NCBI GenBank assembly: GCA_963575745.1
Contig: CAUYUJ010015305.1
Location: forward strand, 17,640-81,639
Reading direction: 5' to 3'
DNA from: Prorocentrum cordatum
Lineage: Eukaryota; Sar; Dinophyceae; Prorocentrales; Prorocentraceae
DNA length: 64,000 nucleotides
Below, one piece after another: positions 49,440-59,569 of the stretch (its first letter is position 1; the number at the start of each line of letters is the position of its first letter). Both the position numbers and the translations under genes were made by a program. The notes under the pieces are model-generated. The model saw only the letters and a program-made list of their open reading frames with translations. It ran no database searches and was not told the DNA's origin.

Positions 49440-49563
49440 AGATTGAGCCGGACTGCTCGGGATCAGATGGAATTCACTGGGATTGGGCCGGATCGGGCTA
49501 GCCGTCTACCAGAGCTACACCAGAGACGATGCTCAACTTAACCTTCCAGGAATTGCATCCTAA
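49440..49563 (+). mobile_element. MITE family T8, partial copy 4
   Basis: GATTGAGCCGGACTGCTCGG, CACTGGGATTGGGCCGGATC and the right end CCAGGAATTGCATCCTAA are family-like. This copy alone keeps TAA after GCATCC, the mirror of the TTA at left ends. The left end is missing. Confidence 0.6.
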
Positions 49564-49569
49564 AGGGGA

Positions 49570-51960
49570 TAGCAATGAGCCAAGGGACGGCCGTATTGAA
49601 AACGAAATGGCGAGCACAACAAAAATCGGATCGAAACCCGACGGTTCAAACTAATGTTTCAGACGAAACCGATGCCAAACGAGATGAACAACGAAAGAAG
49701 GCGTTCAAAGCAAGATGGAGCAACGAAACTGAACAACAACGAAAAACGACACCAACAACAGAAGAAAGGCCCACACCGGGCTAAACAGCATTGTGGTCGC
49801 CCAAAGGTACCCTGATCAGGAAGCCCACAAAAGACGTACACGCCCAGCCAAACACATGAATACGGGACCCCTAGTCCGCGAGACAAGCCTCGTGACACAA
49901 ACGTTCGCGCAATGCGTGTTTTCGAAGCCAACGTGTATTCATGTACAAATAATTACCTTGGACGCCGCCAGCCTCAAGGGTACCCCGATAGGTGACGGCA
50001 TCCGAACCCTGCCCCCACCAACCAATTCTCCTGAATCGAGGAAGGCGGGGATAGGGTTCAGATTTCGCCGCGTGTTCGACGAAATCCGAACCCTACCCCC
50101 GCCGCCCATCGAGTTGCCTGAGTCGCTGATCGGCGAGGGTAGGGCTCGGACTTCGCCGCCGACCATGAGAGGCTGGCCAGAGAAAGCGGCCGAGGACGGG
50201 CCGAAGAGGCAAGGACGCAGGGGCACACTCGGGAAACCGCATGTCCTTCCCGTGCTGGGGGATGCATGTGGACGGTGGCACTGGGGCCTTCGGTGGAGCT
50301 CCCTATGGGGCCACGAAACGTCAGAGGGGTGTGCCGAAAGGGGTGAGGGACCACCCGATCGAAGGAAATCCCGAGGAGTCGCGGTCATTCGGCATCAAAT
50401 CTGAAAATCACATCGAATCTGAAAGTGCGTTGTATCTGGCTGAATCGGCACGACATCGAAATCGAATTGGATCGGAACCGCCAGGAAGCACAACAAGGCG
50501 TTATAAACATCGGGCCGCATCAAATCACACGAACATCGGAATCGGATCGAATCGGATTGGTAAAAAAGCATATCGAATAGGATAGATAATGACCGTTTCG
50601 AAATAGACCCTTCGGTGGCGGCAGATCTGGAACAGAGACGTGGGAAATGCATGTGGGGACCTGCAGTTCAGAACCTGCAAGGGATAACAGAACCAGGAGA
50701 GCTGTCAGCGTCCTGATATAATCGTATCACTAACATATCCAGAACGGAATATCAGTTGAAGCTCGAACAATCATGCTAAGAGCAACAACTAGTCCAATAC
50801 AACCAAAAACCAACTGTAACGACATCACACGAATGTGCTCTGGGCATCGCAACTCCCCTAAACCTCTCCAAAACTCATCCGAGTTACATGCGATACCTGG
50901 AACCCCAAGCTCAAGCACAAACAAAGATGCGAGGCACTGAAGTCGCAGGCGAGAGCGCGTCCCCTGAATCAATCACGAGGAAGTCCCGATCGAGACCGCG
51001 ATTCCAGAATACCAAGAAGGCGACACGTGAACACATTATAATGGAGACTCAGGCGAGAGCACGATTCCTGGATAAATTGCAAGGGGATCTTTATCGTAAC
51101 CAAAACCCCTCAAGAAATTGTGAAGAAAATCAAGCATGAACTATTATTGTGGTAAACCCGGGACTGTCTGCGGCGCAAGACTGCCGTCGTACAAGTAGTG
51201 TGCGAGCCCCGGGAGGGGCACTTCGATTGAAACACACCACAAGGTGCACCAGAGGGGGGAGGGGACGACAATACCTATCCTTCCGAGAGGGAAACTCAAC
51301 ACCACCAAAGTATGTTTCTGGTGGCACTTTGGGCACAGTGCCATTTCCAAGCCTCCTCGCATATTTCCCGACTCACATGCGACAGGGAGCTCGAAGCTAA
51401 AGCAACACTCTTTATTACTTTTTGTCGAGCGGTTGATCTGCAGGTAAAGGTACTTGTGTGCTTGAGACTTGGCGTCTCACCGACCGCCACACGTCTAGGA
51501 ATGTTGTGAGGACTGAGGAACGTCATCCCTGGGGGTCTGGACAGGGGGGAGGGTCGTGAGGGGATAGAGCGTGCAATATGGCCGCACTAGATGAATCCAT
51601 GATGGTCCCAAATAGACCAAGATGACCAAGGTGATATCCAAGATTGCTCTAAGTCCCCAAGGAGGCTCGAGGACCCCCCAGAACAGGGATAGACTCGAGA
51701 CGCTGAAATCACTCGACAAAACAAACGGTGTGGTATGGTGTATGGTGTTTGCCTCCTCGCCAGCTCATTCCCGATTGGCAGATGGGGCCACAAGATGGTC
51801 ATAATACTGCCAGAAAGGACCCAAAAGCATCCAGATCATCTCAACAGAGGGTCCCAAGTGAGCCTCGATAGATGATTTGTTGATTTGGTCAACTCCACAG
51901 TGGGGTGCTCAGTCAGACACCCTTCCTGCGTATATGGGCCGACTGTCTGCAGGATTGCCT
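49570..51960. other. Mostly unique sequence, no gene recognised
   Basis: Apart from the S77 unit at 50262-50345, only short frames (up to about 200 codons at 49793-50404, which runs into the S77 unit) are seen and none carries a domain. Around 50390-50580 the sequence is enriched in ATCGAAT and ATCGGA words. Confidence 0.45.
50262..50345 (+). repeat. S77 satellite, single unit
   Basis: GATGCATGTGGACGGTGGCA, CTGGGGCCTTCGGTGGAGCT and CCCTATGGGGCCACGAAACG are the reverse complement of the 45-kb array unit. Confidence 0.8.
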
Positions 51961-51964
51961 CCCC

Positions 51965-52093
51965 TTCCTCCTCCTCCTCCTCCTCCTCCTCCTCCACCTC
52001 CTCTTCCTCCTCCTCCTCCTCCTCCTCCTCCTCCTCCCCCGCCTCCTCCTCCTCCTCCTCCTCCTCCTCCTCCTCCTCCTCCTCCTCCTCCAG
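51965..52093. repeat. (CCT)n array
   Basis: Pure CCT with two interruptions; it ends 35 bases before MITE T8 copy 3. Confidence 0.95.
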
Positions 52094-52127
52094 GAGTGCC
52101 ATCACCGTTCCCCGCCTGAACCCCTGA

Positions 52128-52342
52128 TTAGGAGGCAACTCCTGGGAGGTCTTCATCAGAACGATTAAGGGCTATCTATCCGATGAAGAGGCCATGCGAG
52201 CCAGATTTGTCCAAAGTAAGCTCAACATTAAGCCCGAGAAAGCCAGCTTTACAAGGTTGAGCGGGACTCTGTGGGATTTTGCTTGAGTGCCATGGATGAA
52301 CCAGTGCCGACGCTGATTTCTCACCTCCCAAGAGCTGCATCC
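52128..52342 (+). mobile_element. MITE family T8, copy 3 (215 bp)
   Basis: Left end TTAGGAGGCAACTCCTGGGA and right end CTCCCAAGAGCTGCATCC. The interior is diverged from copies 1 and 2 but keeps ACGATTAAGGG and GAGCGGGACTCTGTGGGATT. It directly follows a CCT array. Confidence 0.72.
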
Positions 52343-52953
52343 TCGCCCTTGCACACGTCACGAGCGGCGACCCCATCTGTATCCGCTCGGAGGCGATCCC
52401 GCAAATATCCGCGACAAAAACACGGACACGGATGCGTTCCGTGCGAGGCATCCACGACAAAACACGCCCCGTATTCGGCGGGGTCGCGGCCCGGCCGGTG
52501 AGGCCTCGGGTACGGATGTGTTCCGCTCACGAAGAGCCTGCTTTTTCTATCATTCGCGATGACGGGCGTGATCGGGGGAGGGGGGTGGCGAGTTCGTCCC
52601 CCCGTCCACCCCCTGATCACATCACGGATGGGGTCGCTGAAAAACTTGGGAAACCCTTGAAGAATCTGCAAGTCCTCTTTGCAGATGTAGGTAGGCAAGA
52701 TAGCGTGACGCGATCCAGGGGAGAGAGACAGAGGGCCGATCACGGCCGTTACCGCCACGACCTAACAAAAACAGGCTCGAACACGCACCCTGCGGGCGGC
52801 CAGCGGGCGAGCCTCATACGTGTTGTTTCTGAGCTTCACGGTGACCCTGCGCGCGCCGGTCGCGCGCGCGGCAGCCCTCCCAGACGCGTCGGCAGGGGAC
52901 GTACTGCGGGAGGCGGGAGCCTGGCCGCACGGGTGGCAGCCCTCCCAGACGCG

Positions 52954-52991
52954 CCAGCCGTGAGCATCTCTGATAGAGATGCTCACGCTGG
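52954..52991. other. 18-bp stem hairpin
   Basis: CCAGCCGTGAGCATCTCT and AGAGATGCTCACGCTGG pair around a GAT loop with a single bulged base. Confidence 0.65.
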
Positions 52992-53075
52992 CCGGGTGTT
53001 GCTTCACGTGCCCCTGGCCCACGGCGTAGACGGAGCGAAGACAAAAGCTGGGGACACCTTTGCGGGGCAGGGATG

Positions 53076-53137
53076 TATCCATGTCCACCGCCTGGGATTC
53101 GACGCCCTGGGGACCCAGCGGGCGGTGGATATGGATA
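53076..53137. other. Inverted repeat, about 22-bp arms
   Basis: TATCCATGTCCACCGCCTGG is matched by the reverse complement of CCAGCGGGCGGTGGATATGG, with TATCCAT/ATGGATA at the outer ends. A related ATCCATATTCACATCCACCG occurs at 53321. Confidence 0.55.
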
Positions 53138-53710
53138 TGACGTACAGTCGGACTTGGGCAGGACACGCGAGAGGACACAAGACCCTTCCGAGGGCCACAT
53201 TGCCGTAGGAATGTAGGAGGCATTGGTCGCGAGACACAGGACACAAGGGTACTCTTGATTTGGTAGGGTCGACCTACTAATCAGGGCCGACTGTGCTTGG
53301 GCCCCCGGAGGCCAACATATATCCATATTCACATCCACCGCTCGCCGAGGTCTCCGAAAATCCATTTTACAGGCGGTGATTGTGTAAATCCCCCGCCTCA
53401 GAACCTTGGGCCAAGGACACCTTTAGCAACCCCCGGGCTGGGGCCCGACGGGCCGCAAGGCTACGTGCCCGGCCGGACTGAGCCAGATCGCATCGCGACA
53501 TAGATCCGAAAGGAAACAGGCCGCATCGCGAGCGAATCGTCCAGAATCCAGTCGAAACATGATCGCCGCGCCCGGCCCCAGCCGACGCTGGCTGATGCCA
53601 GCGAATGGGCCCAGGCCGAACGGAATCGAAGCGCATCGCACCGCATCGAATCGCATCGCAGCGTGGGCGGCCCTGCCTGGCCCTCGACAATCGGACATCG
53701 CGCATGGCGG

Positions 53711-54000
53711 GCTTGCTTTCCGCCGCCGCCATCAGAAGTAGTGAGAGGGGGGGGGTCCTCCTCCTCCTTCTCCTCCTCCTCCTCCTCCTCCTCCTCCTCC
53801 TCCTCCTACTCCACCTCCTCTTCTTCCTATCCTCCTCCTCCTCCTCCTCCTCCTCCTCCTCCTCCTCCTCCTCCTCCTCCTGCGCTTCCTCCTCCGCTTC
53901 CTCCTCCTCCTCCTCCTCCTCCTCCTCCTCCTCCTTCTCCCCCTCCTCCGCATTCTCCACCTCCTTCCCCTCTCCAACTTCTGGTGGTGGAGAACAGGCC
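53711..54000. mobile_element. TIR element family T3 enclosing (CCT)n arrays, larger copy
   Basis: The left border CCGCCGCCATCAGAAGTAGT then GAGAGGGG is inverted against CCCCTCTCCAACTTCTGGTG at 53966. Between the borders are about 220 bases of CCT triplets. The borders are related to those at 26874-27016. Confidence 0.7.
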
Positions 54001-54224
54001 CATCAGCGCAGCCTCGACATCGGACAGCGCGCACGGACGCATCCGAGGCACGGTATCCGGGGAAGCAAGGCACCAACCTCCAGGCTGAACGGCGCTTGCC
54101 CCGGGGAGGCGGCAAACGGGGGGGCGAAGAAACGTGCCTCTCTCGCGCCACTGCTGGGCCCCAGGGAGCCCCTCTGGGGCCCCGAAGGTGCACAGAAGGT
54201 GCACCTTTCTTCACCCCCCATGCC

Positions 54225-54560
54225 CAGACATCGAGCGCTCCAATTTTTTCGATGCATGGACCCCCAGAGCTCTGAACCACTTCCCTAGGGCCAGCTTCTC
54301 ATCCTGAGCTGTTTTTTGACGGTCCCTGGGTCCCTGGAGGGCTTCCGGAGGCCGACGACAACCAAAAACTGGCCGCTCCAACATCGTTGGGAGCGTCGGA
54401 TCTCTGGTGATGAGCCCTCGCCCCCACACCACGCAAAACCCACTCGCCGGGCGTCGGGCGAGTCAAAAAACGACTCAGGACAAAAAACTAGCCCTGGAGA
54501 AGTGGTCCAGACCTCCGGGGCCCACGCATCGAAACAATTGGAGCATCTGGATGTCTGGGT
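54225..54560. repeat. Two R1 copies in inverted orientation
   Basis: The minus copy (54225-54335) reads GGGACCGTCAAAAAACAGCT, CAGGATGAGAAGCTGGCCC and CGCTCGATGTCTGGG in reverse complement. The plus copy (54445-54560) reads GAGTCAAAAAACGACTCAGG, ACAAAAAACTAGCCC and GGAGCATCTGGATGTCTGGG. Both also share CATCGAAA-AATTGGAGC, which marks a subfamily. Confidence 0.7.
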
Positions 54561-54819
54561 GGTACCACGTGCCCCTGTTGGAGACGCACGTCCGACCCGA
54601 ACATGCATGTGGTACAAAACCTTGTAGTAGATCGTTTCCCGAGCGACATGGCCAGAAAGCGCCCGACGGGGAGCTTGCACTACAAACTAGAGCGTTGCCG
54701 ACCGAAAGCGTCGCCCTGGCGTGGCCGACGCGCAGCTAGCAGCCAGAACAGGTGCGTGTGAATGGTGCCGATCGTCGGCCGCTCAGCGGCAGTTGCCCCT
54801 GCAGGGTCGCCCCCATCCT

Positions 54820-55020
54820 GAGGAGGGACGTCAGGGGGGGGGGCGGCTCAACACATCGAGCTGGAATCGGCGATGCGTCGCCGATACATCGACGGTGTGC
54901 CCACGACAGCGGGACCGCAGCCTCCTGGGCAAGGTGGGGTTACGGGCCCGCATCGGCGACGCATAGGCGATCGTGTGCCGATGCATCACCCCCGAGCCTA
55001 CCCCTCCCTATCGTTGCCCA
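54820..55020 (+). mobile_element. ATCGGCGAT-core element family T7, copy 4
   Basis: GTCAGGGGGGGGGGGCGG, GGAATCGGCGATGCGTCGCC, GGGACCGCAGCCTCCTGGG and the right end ACCCCCGAGCCTACCCCTCC. A fifth, partial core lies at about 59225-59330 (CATCGGCGATGCATCGGG and ATACATCGGCGATGCG). Confidence 0.65.
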
Positions 55021-55024
55021 CTGG

Positions 55025-55970
55025 CGTTCGGGCCACAACTCGGCTCGTCGGCGGCAGTTCGGGACGATCTGGGCATCCCGGGAACGCTCTCGGCGAGGCG
55101 CAGCCGCCAGAAGGCATCCCGAGACTGGAAAGCTGCTAAAAACAAACGGAAAACGCTTTCGAAACGCTCGAAAGACTTGAACTTCGAAACTTCGCCCCCC
55201 CTCCCCCTAACGTTACCCCTGGCCTCCACACTGGCCTCCTTTCTTCGAACATTCCAGGCCAAGGAGCGAGAAGGCTGCCCCCCCGCGGAGGTGCGGGAAC
55301 ACGCCCGATCTCTTGCGCATGCCAGCAATCGTCAGAGCACCGAAACCAGCTTAGTACTGGTTGTGGTCGATGTGGGCGTCCAGGACGGCCGAATCGACCA
55401 CAGCCACAATCAAAGTGTTCATGTCGAGGTCGGTGGACTCTCCCGCGAGGGGTCCTCACACAAAAATCAGCGTGTGGCTGTGAACGTTCTCTTATTCGGC
55501 GTTTCGACATGGGGCGGAAGGGAGAGGGCCTCTGCTCAATGCGACTGTTTGCGACACTGCCTCCTGTGGGGGAGATTCCACCTGCTTGGCACAGGCGCCA
55601 GTCGGGGGGGAGAGGGGGTGCGAGGGCCCGCGCCGATCGGCAAAACACTGAATGGAGCAAAGGCGACGCTGTGGTGGCTCTTTGTGAGCGAGCAACGACA
55701 TATGTACATGTACGCCCTCCGCGATCTTGAGTGCACGAACGTCCTCGTTCAAACGCCCTCCAGGGGAAGCTAACCGCGTACGTGTACATATGTTGCTGGC
55801 CTCTGACTTTGCTCTGCCCGGAGCACGGCCCTCCGATCCTCCCCGCCCTCCCGGCCAGGGACCGGAGCGGTTGCCCGCCGCGGGGGCGCACCTCGGCCGC
55901 GCGAGCCTGCCGTGCCGCCGCCGCTCCGCCTCCGGACTGCCCTTCGCCCCTCCCTCGTGCCAGGGCGGGG
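55025..55970. other. No gene recognised
   Basis: Frames of up to about 270 codons on plus and 410 on minus cross this stretch in Arg/Pro/Ser-rich composition. The minus frame also runs through repeat R5, so it is not a conserved protein. Confidence 0.45.
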
Positions 55971-55974
55971 GGCA

Positions 55975-56170
55975 CGGTCGGACCGAGGCACGAGATCGAG
56001 GTCGGCTCGGGGAGGGTACCCTCGTGCTCTTCGTGCTCGTCGTATGCTCTTGTGCACGCTGGGGGACGAAGGTGCCCTCGGTGATCCGACGGTTTGGGGC
56101 GTCTTGGCCGGCGGAGGGACGCATGTTCTTGAAGGATGCTCTTCTGTCCCAGGTCCGACCACAGGGAAAA
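55975..56170 (-). repeat. Dispersed repeat R5, copy 2 (inverted)
   Basis: In reverse complement: AGAAGAGCATCCTTCAAGAA, CCTCCGCCGGCCAAGACGCC, GCACGAAGAGCACGAGGGTA and CCTCGGTCCGACCGT. It is about 80% identical to copy 1 by eye. Confidence 0.75.
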
Positions 56171-56189
56171 GGCTCGGCCAGGCGGAACT

Positions 56190-56770
56190 CGGCCAGGCGG
56201 ACCTCGGCCAGCTGATTTCGGCCACACGCAAGAGTGACTCTCAGCAAAGAGTGATCTTTGGTGCGCGGCTTGAGGCGGGGCGCGGGGGGGGCCCTGACGC
56301 AGGCGCGCAAGCAGCTGCCATCGCATCTGTCTGCTGCTATCGGGGGACGCCCAGTCGGCCCACACCAAAGGTCACTCCGGCGAAGGGCCACTCATATTTA
56401 CATGTCGCCGATGAACTCGGCCAGGCTCAACTCGGCCAAGACCGAATTCATCTTGGCCGAGTTCGGCAGGGCCAATCAGCCGGCCGAGTTCAGCCCGGAT
56501 TTCAGCTAGCCGAGTCCAGCCTTGCCGAGTTTTGCCTTGCCGAACTTAGTTGCCGCCTGGGGCGGACGGGACGAAGAGGGCCGATTACCCTAGCGAGGCA
56601 CACTGCCGAGAGGGCCCTGAGAGGGTCGTGAGAGGATCCTGAGAGGGCCGTGAGAGGCTCTCGAGAGGCTACCGGGGGCGTCCTGAGAGGCTACTGGGCG
56701 GGTCCTGAGAGGGTCCTGCATGAGAAGGCTACTGGGAAGATCAAGAGCTATTAAGTGGCTCCAGAGAAGA
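56190..56770. repeat. CTCGGCCAGG and CCTGAGAGGGT short tandem repeats
   Basis: About 56175-56225 and 56410-56545 repeat CTCGGCCAGG/GCCGAGTT units. About 56605-56735 repeats units of 12-16 bases around GTCCTGAGAGGCTACTGGG. Confidence 0.75.
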
Positions 56771-56774
56771 TCCA

Positions 56775-57710
56775 GACTTCGGAGCAGATGCTTGCATTCC
56801 GCTGTTTGAAAAACGTGTCCATTAATGGCCAGTCAGCAGGTGGTCATTTACCAACCACTGGCTTTCCAATACTTTGACGCTGATGTTGGTGTGGCCGCCG
56901 AAGAAACACCCTCATCCACATGAGCAACAAATGACGGTCACGAATCCAGCACCGCAACGGCTCCCCGGGCACCGCAACGGCTCTTCGGTCACGAATCTGG
57001 CACGGCTCGGGAAAATTCCGCACCCCGCTTTCGGCAATATGACATCCCTAAGCGAGAAGCTATCAGGGAAATACCAGTCGTTCCAGGTCGAAGGGACTGG
57101 CGGGTGGGCCACCGACAAGCGAGAAGAGCGGAAACATTGGCGTGGGAACCATACCTGACACAAACGGGAGCACAACGGGAGGCCCACACGACGACTTCTA
57201 CAACAACCAACGCGCCAATGCGTGACTGCATTGCTCAGTTAAGTGCACGACTGCGTCGGTGATCGCCATCACTCTTACGACTGGCCTGACGAGCAAGATC
57301 AATGGAGCCTGCCACTGACAGCCTGCCTGTCGTTCCACTGGCGGCAAGAGGCGAGCCGCCAGAGCCGCCTCCGCCGCTGCACGGGGCGGGGGCCCGCGGG
57401 GTCGCACGCGGGGGCCTGTGCCCGACGAGGCTGAGGACGCAGTACGTGAGCCGCTCCCGGTTCACGTCCGGCCCACTACCCTCGCAGGCTCTTGGCTCGC
57501 GTGCGCGCGCACCGCCCCCCCCCGTCGGCAGAGAGAGATCCCTCCACACGCCTCCTCTGCGACCTGCACCATGCAAGGGGTGGCGGAGGCCCGCGCAGAG
57601 GGTGCGTGCACATCCCCGGGGGAACAAAAACAGGCAGCTGCGAAGCGCGGGAAGCACGTGGGACAAAGGAGGGAACCGTGTGAGGGGTGTGACGTAGTGG
57701 GCGGGGGAGA
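56775..57710. other. No gene or repeat recognised
   Basis: CACCGCAACGGCTC is present twice (56950 and 56970). Otherwise unique sequence with short frames only. Confidence 0.45.
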
Positions 57711-57714
57711 TGCA

Positions 57715-58080
57715 TGCGAGCGGTGGCGCTGGTGCCTTCTTTGGAACTCCCTGTGGGGCCACATCACATTGAAAGGTGTACCGAAATGGGTGTGTGGTAA
57801 CGCAGGCGAACTGTGCAAATGTCACCTTCGATGGAGCTCCCCCTATGGGGTCACGAAATGGGCGGGGGAGACGAAAGCGAGCTGTGCCACTGGACCTTCG
57901 GTGGAGCTCCCCATTGGGCCGTGAGCGGTGTTCCGAAATGGGTGGAGGAAACAAAGGCGGATCTGCAACTGGGACCTTCGATGGAGTCCCCATATGGGGC
58001 CACAAGCGTGTGAGAGGTGTGCCGAAATGGGCGGGGAAGTCACATGCGAAGTGTGCATGTGGGACCTTCGTCCCCTTAGA
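57715..58080 (+). repeat. S77 satellite, second array (about 4-5 diverged units)
   Basis: CCTTCGATGGAGCTCCCC, TATGGGGCCACAA, GTGTGCCGAAATGGGCGGGG recur near 57740, 57830, 57895 and 57978 with irregular 68-93 bp spacing, plus a terminal partial unit. Confidence 0.85.
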
Positions 58081-58084
58081 GGCC

Positions 58085-59220
58085 CCAAGATGCCTCATGA
58101 TGGTCACCGAGATGTTCTCATATAGCCGCATCTCGCTCAGCTTTGGGGGCTAGCGTCACAGGGCGCAGCCCTTGATTTAATCAAATCCAGCGGATACGTA
58201 GAGCCAGGCATCGTGCTTCCCAGCCCCCCACTAGTCTGACTAATATGTACGGTATGTAGTGATCTTGGACTGCGAATTTCCCGCGTGTGCCGACAACCGC
58301 CCATATTTAAACACGGAGACATGACCCCTCCTGGAAAGCGGGGAAGCCACCGTGACTTATTGAGTGGCCATCGGAGTTTTACTGAGTGTGCCGGCAACGT
58401 GAAACATAAAAGAAAAATCAAACACACCCTGAATCACTGGGAGAACGTGGCATGTGACCCGCCCAAGAAACCCTGAATGCAACCGAATTGGCATATGCTT
58501 GGTGGGCATGTGCCACTTCCGTGGGTTTCCGCTGGGCTTCCGCAGGATGGATGAGGAGGGAAAGGAGGACATGAGGACATCAGACAGGCCTCGATGTGGT
58601 GACTGGGCGGACTACGCTCGCGCCGTCTGGCGCCCTGGTGGCGTCTCCACTGGGGGACCGATGCCCTCCTCAGCCGAGCCCCGAGATCCCCTTCCCGCGT
58701 CGAAGCTCGGGAACGTCGGTTGGGGTGCCATTCGGGAATCGCACACGCTTCAGACCGAGCCAACACGGCGGCCTTCACGGGCGCAGGCGGTCCTGCACGG
58801 CGGGATGGTGAGCCCCCAGGAGGGCCTGCGGATGCGTCCGACGCCTTTCCGAGTTGGAGGGTGGCAGGGGCCCGGAAGGTGTCGGGGGCTCACCGCCGCA
58901 CAGCGTTTGCACGTGTGACATCATGTGATACGTGCGCAAGCTGGCGCCCGCTGTTGCCCATGGTGTGCGAAGGGTGCAGACTCGCACCAGTCATGTGTAG
59001 GGGTCGGCATCACGCGGGGCCTACACCTCCAGCTCCCCAAGGACACTTTACCTCGTTGTCCGAGGCAGCGACCGCGCGAGAAACCATGGACGGGGAGTGG
59101 GCCACCACCGACGGGGAAGGAAGGAGGGAGGAACGATGGCGGGACTCCTGGGGAGGAGGCCCCGATGCACAGCGGCCTGCTATTCGATCGGTCTTCTCCA
59201 AGATGGTCCCAACATGACCC
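58085..59220. other. No gene or repeat recognised
   Basis: Overlapping frames of 60-160 codons on both strands; none carries a domain. Composition is unremarkable. Confidence 0.4.
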
Positions 59221-59394
59221 CCGAAGCTCCCATCGGCGACATCGGCGATGCATCGGGCGACACCGGTGTGGGAAAACACGGTCTCCACATCCAGCCGCAT
59301 CGTCGATACATCGGCGATGCGACGCGATCCTCCAACCCCATCTACTCGGACCCCATCTAGAAGGACTAGAGGAAGAGGGGGAACGTGAGAAGTT

Positions 59395-59566
59395 GGCCGC
59401 GAATGAATGGGGGGGCGATAAATGGGGGGGGGTAGAAAGGTGCCCTTCTCGGGCCCTTCAGGCCCCCCTTCGGGGCCCGAGAAGGCTCCTTCAGGGGCCC
59501 TAAAGGGCCTCCTTTCTGCAGCCCTCCCTGCCCCCCCACTGATTGCCTCCCCGCTAATTCGCGCCC
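59395..59566. mobile_element. Foldback element family T6, complete copy (172 bp)
   Basis: The left arm GCGAATGAATGGGGGGGCGA, ATGGGGGGGGG, AGAAAGG is inverted against CCTTTCTGCAG, TGCCCCCCCACTGATTGCC and CGCTAATTCGC. The centre is a second palindrome (CTTCTCGGGCCC...GGGGCCCGAGAAG). A diverged, interrupted relative lies at 12366-12719. Confidence 0.65.
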
Positions 59567-59569
59567 AGG

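Larger units (their letters stand above)
52350..53700. other. GC-rich sequence with hairpins, no convincing gene
   Basis: A 258-codon plus frame (52432-53208) lacks any domain and is interrupted by inverted repeats at 52954-52991 and 53076-53137. GGCAGCCCTCCCAGACGCG is present twice (about 52871 and 52936). Confidence 0.45.

Noticed and set aside
52432-53208. A 258-codon plus frame
   Set aside because: Arg/Gly/Ala-rich, no domain, and crossed by two inverted repeats and a direct repeat.
55136-56368. A 410-codon minus frame
   Set aside because: It includes the dispersed repeat R5 and otherwise Arg/Pro/Ser-rich filler; no domain.
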